A stretch of 16,812 bases of DNA from Bacillota bacterium. Its GTDB lineage: Bacteria > Bacillota > Dethiobacteria > SKNC01. Position numbers and translations under genes: made by a program. This document shows positions 14,646 through 16,812 of the stretch, one piece after another (the first letter of the stretch is position 1; each line of letters starts with the position of its first letter). A model generated the notes under the pieces. That model ran no database searches and was not told the origin of the DNA. It saw only the letters and a list, made by a program, of their open reading frames with translations. The DNA is taken from assembly GCA_007121375.1 (NCBI GenBank), contig SKLX01000043.1, forward strand, positions 1 to 16,812. Direction: 5' to 3'.

Positions 14646-15791
14646 TTAAGCCTCCTTCTTATATTCTATAGCCTTTATAACAGCTTCCTTCATACTTTTG
14701 CACACTTTAATCTCCACTCCACTGTCCTCCAGTATGCGCCATCCTTCCTCCTCGTTAGTTCCTCCCAGGCGGACTACAGGCATAAATTGCGGGGACAGGT
14801 TTTTTATGGCGGCAATAATACCCCGGGCTGCTTCGTCACAACGGGTTATGCCTCCAAATATATTAATAAAAAGGGAATTAACCCGGGGATTGGCCAGGAC
14901 AATATCGATGGCAGCCTCCATCTTATCAGCCGATGCCCCACCCCCAATATCTAAAAAATTGGCAGGGGAGCCTCCTTCCCGACTTATACTGTCCAGGGTG
15001 CTCATAACCAGGCCGGCACCGTTTCCAATGACCCCAATATTACCCTTGAGTTTCACAAAACTAAGGCCTTCTTTTCGTGCTCGCCTTTCAAGGGGATCCT
15101 CTTCCTGGTAACTCTCCAGGGAGTTATGAAGCTCCTGGTGTCTATAAAAAGCATTATCATCCAGCTCAACTTTACTATCTCCACAGACCAGTCTCCCTTC
15201 AGAAGTAAGAAGGGCAGGATTAATTTCTGCCAGAAGAGCATCCTCTCCTATAAAAACTTCATATAACTTCATGGCCGCAGATACTATAGGAGTTAGGTGA
15301 CTGGAAGGTATTCGAGCTTCCAGGGCTTCCCTTCGCACCTGGTAGGGGTGAATACCCCATAAAGGATTAACCTTTAGCCTTCTTACCCTTTCAGGTTCTT
15401 CCCGGGCTACCTTTTCAATATCAATTCCACCCTTACTGCTGATTATAAAAAGGGGAAGTCCCGATGATCTATCAAGGATAAAGGCCAGGTAATATTCTTC
15501 CTCAATATTAACCCTTTCTTCAATATAAACTTTATTAACCGTGTATCCCCTAATCTTCCTTCCCAGAATTTCTTTCGTCCACTGGAGAGCTTCCTGGGGG
15601 GTCGAAGCCTTTTTTATACCGCCCTCTTTACCCCGCCCTCCTGTATGGACCTGGGCTTTAACCATGACTTCTCCACCGAATTCCTCCGCCACCTTCTTCC
15701 CTTCCAGGGAATTATCTACAACTTTGCCCCGGGGAATTAAAAGGCCGTACCTGGAAAAAATAGATTTTCCTTCATGTTCAAGGGTCTTCAT
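14646..15791 (-). CDS. sucC: Succinyl-CoA synthetase (ADP/GDP-forming), beta subunit
   Basis: This is the ATP-grasp subunit that binds nucleotide and succinate. The 381-residue product shows the ATP-grasp strand VMVKAQVHTGGRGKEGGIK near residues 42-60 and the Mg-site AEINPALL. Its C-terminal ligase domain has GNGAGLVMSTLD, NIFGGITRCDEAARGI and RLGGTNEEEG. Length and motifs are those of a normal SucC. The ATG at 15791 has a GAGGAAGGTGAT site. It is the first metabolic gene of the minus-strand run and starts 55 bases after the histidine kinase stop. No confident separate promoter was found in that gap, so the operon may begin upstream of or within the kinase gene. Confidence 0.95.
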   Translation of the reverse strand: MKTLEHEGKSIFSRYGLLIPRGKVVDNSLEGKKVAEEFGGEVMVKAQVHTGGRGKEGGIKKASTPQEALQWTKEILGRKIRGYTVNKVYIEERVNIEEEYYLAFILDRSSGLPLFIISSKGGIDIEKVAREEPERVRRLKVNPLWGIHPYQVRREALEARIPSSHLTPIVSAAMKLYEVFIGEDALLAEINPALLTSEGRLVCGDSKVELDDNAFYRHQELHNSLESYQEEDPLERRARKEGLSFVKLKGNIGVIGNGAGLVMSTLDSISREGGSPANFLDIGGGASADKMEAAIDIVLANPRVNSLFINIFGGITRCDEAARGIIAAIKNLSPQFMPVVRLGGTNEEEGWRILEDSGVEIKVCKSMKEAVIKAIEYKKEA

Positions 15792-15846
15792 AAATTATCA
15801 CCTTCCTCTAAAGTAACCCTTTCCTCCAGACTGTAAAATAATATAT

Positions 15847-16812
15847 CTATAAAGGGAGGTAAAAAGTAAAGGTAGTCCCTTGAAAAGAGTTTACCTCAGC
15901 CTGAATACTTCCCCCATGAGTTTCCACAAAACCTTTGGCTATGGCCAGGCCCAGGCCGCTTCCTTCCTCCCTGGCATGCCTTTCCTGGGAAGAACGATAA
16001 AACCGTTCAAAAATAAAGGGCAAATCTTCTTCTTTTATGCCCGGACCTGTATCTGAGATGGAGATAAAAATTTTATCCTCCTTCAGCCCTCCAGATATTT
16101 CAATCCTACCACCTTCCGGTGTAAACTTCACTGCATTTCCTAATAGATTTATCAGCACCTGATTTATTCTATCTCCGTCAATCCACAAGTAAGAAACTTC
16201 CCCGGAAATTCTTTTCTTCAATTCTATTTTCCTGGCCTCCAGTTCTGGTTGGAAAATATGGATAACTCCATCAATAAGATCCGGGATATCCACCTTAGAA
16301 TAGCTGAGGTTTAGCCTCCCTGCTTCGGCCAGGCTTAAATCCTGCAAATCTTTTACCAGACGGGAGATCCTAATTATTTCATCATGTAGGGAAGATATTA
16401 CCTCCATATCCGGCCGTATAACCCCGGCCTGCAGAGATTCAATATTACCCCTTAAAATTGACAAAGGGGTTCTCAATTCATGGGCCACGTCTGCCGTCAG
16501 GTTTTTCCTGAGTTCTTCCTGTTTTTCAATTGTTTCAGCCATGTGGTTAAAAGCTTCTCCCAGCTGGCCAATTTCATCCTTACTATCCGTACTTGCCCTG
16601 GCATTATGCTTGCCTCCTGTAAATTCCTTTAAAACTCCCGTCAGGTTGTTAAGGGGATAAGAAATCCGCCGGGCAAAAAGAAAACTTAAGGCCAGAGCAG
16701 CCAGCAAAGCCACAGCTCCTCCAAAAAGAACAGACCGGGTAACGGAGCGGGAAAACTCTTCTTCTAACAAGGTGGTTACTCCAGGAGAGGTAAAAAAAAA
16801 AAAAAAAATAAT
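15847..16812 (-). CDS. Sensor histidine kinase, 3' part (N-terminus beyond the window)
   Basis: This is the C-terminal part of a membrane-bound two-component sensor kinase. The frame stays open to the right edge, so the gene is partial. Counting from an internal TTG at 16770, a membrane helix lies at about 13-33 and a HAMP linker at 34-87. The H-box HELRTP has the phosphorylated His97. The ATPase domain has NLLGNAVKF (N-box, 208-216), DTGPG (G1, 240-244), FERFYR, and GSGLGLAIA (G2, 270-278). The first membrane helix and the external sensor domain should lie outside. The visible end runs through a 17-base A/T homopolymer that would encode consecutive Phe codons, so the edge sequence may be unreliable. 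A response regulator gene usually sits just upstream. The signal sensed is unknown. Confidence 0.92.
   Translation of the reverse strand: MIFFFFFTSPGVTTLLEEEFSRSVTRSVLFGGAVALLAALALSFLFARRISYPLNNLTGVLKEFTGGKHNARASTDSKDEIGQLGEAFNHMAETIEKQEELRKNLTADVAHELRTPLSILRGNIESLQAGVIRPDMEVISSLHDEIIRISRLVKDLQDLSLAEAGRLNLSYSKVDIPDLIDGVIHIFQPELEARKIELKKRISGEVSYLWIDGDRINQVLINLLGNAVKFTPEGGRIEISGGLKEDKIFISISDTGPGIKEEDLPFIFERFYRSSQERHAREEGSGLGLAIAKGFVETHGGSIQAEVNSFQGTTFTFYLPL

Noticed and set aside
1..16812. CRISPR array, insertion sequence or prophage
   Set aside because: No regularly spaced repeats, transposase, integrase or phage-like genes were seen on either strand.

Overview
The window looks like chromosome of an anaerobic, moderately low-GC Gram-positive bacterium, most likely class Clostridia. 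The reasons are strong AGGAGG-type ribosome sites, a CCA-encoding tRNA, ferredoxin-linked 2-oxoacid oxidation, and a corrinoid-protein/RACo system typical of acetogens, methyl-compound users and syntrophs. The acidic TRAP binding lipoprotein and the TRAP system (normally Na+ driven) would fit a sodium-rich or alkaline habitat, but that is inference. The genus cannot be told from the sequence alone.

Layout. (1) 15-2918, minus: a complete tripartite TRAP transporter, read dctP-dctQ-dctM, with a dctP leader that holds a terminator-like hairpin and an inverted repeat over a possible promoter. (2) 2919-3630: a gene-poor gap with that leader, a Fur-box-like site and a possibly decayed reading frame. 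(3) 3588-4489, plus: a well-formed promoter, tRNA-Arg(CCG), a B12-binding methyltransferase corrinoid protein and its terminator. (4) 4626-6578, plus: a reductive activator of corrinoid proteins (RACo). (5) 6565-6606: a long hairpin between convergent genes. (6) 6622-15791, minus: a run of eight tightly spaced genes, read sucC-sucD-korD-korA-korB-korC-copA-RACo2. (7) 15847 to the right edge, minus: the 3' part of a sensor histidine kinase gene.

How the genes may work together. KorDABC plus SucCD convert 2-oxoglutarate to succinyl-CoA and then succinate, giving reduced ferredoxin and one ATP or GTP; the reverse, reductive direction is also possible. The corrinoid protein carries methyl groups from an unknown methyltransferase that is not in the window. 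RACo enzymes use ATP to return accidentally oxidised Co(II) corrinoid to active Co(I). The window has two RACo paralogs facing each other. One follows the corrinoid gene; the other overlaps the end of a Cu+-exporting ATPase gene at the tail of the suc/kor operon. The most unusual points are this RACo pair, the copA-RACo2 overlap, the corrinoid gene with no methyltransferase beside it, and the structured dctP leader. No CRISPR array, insertion sequence or phage gene was seen.
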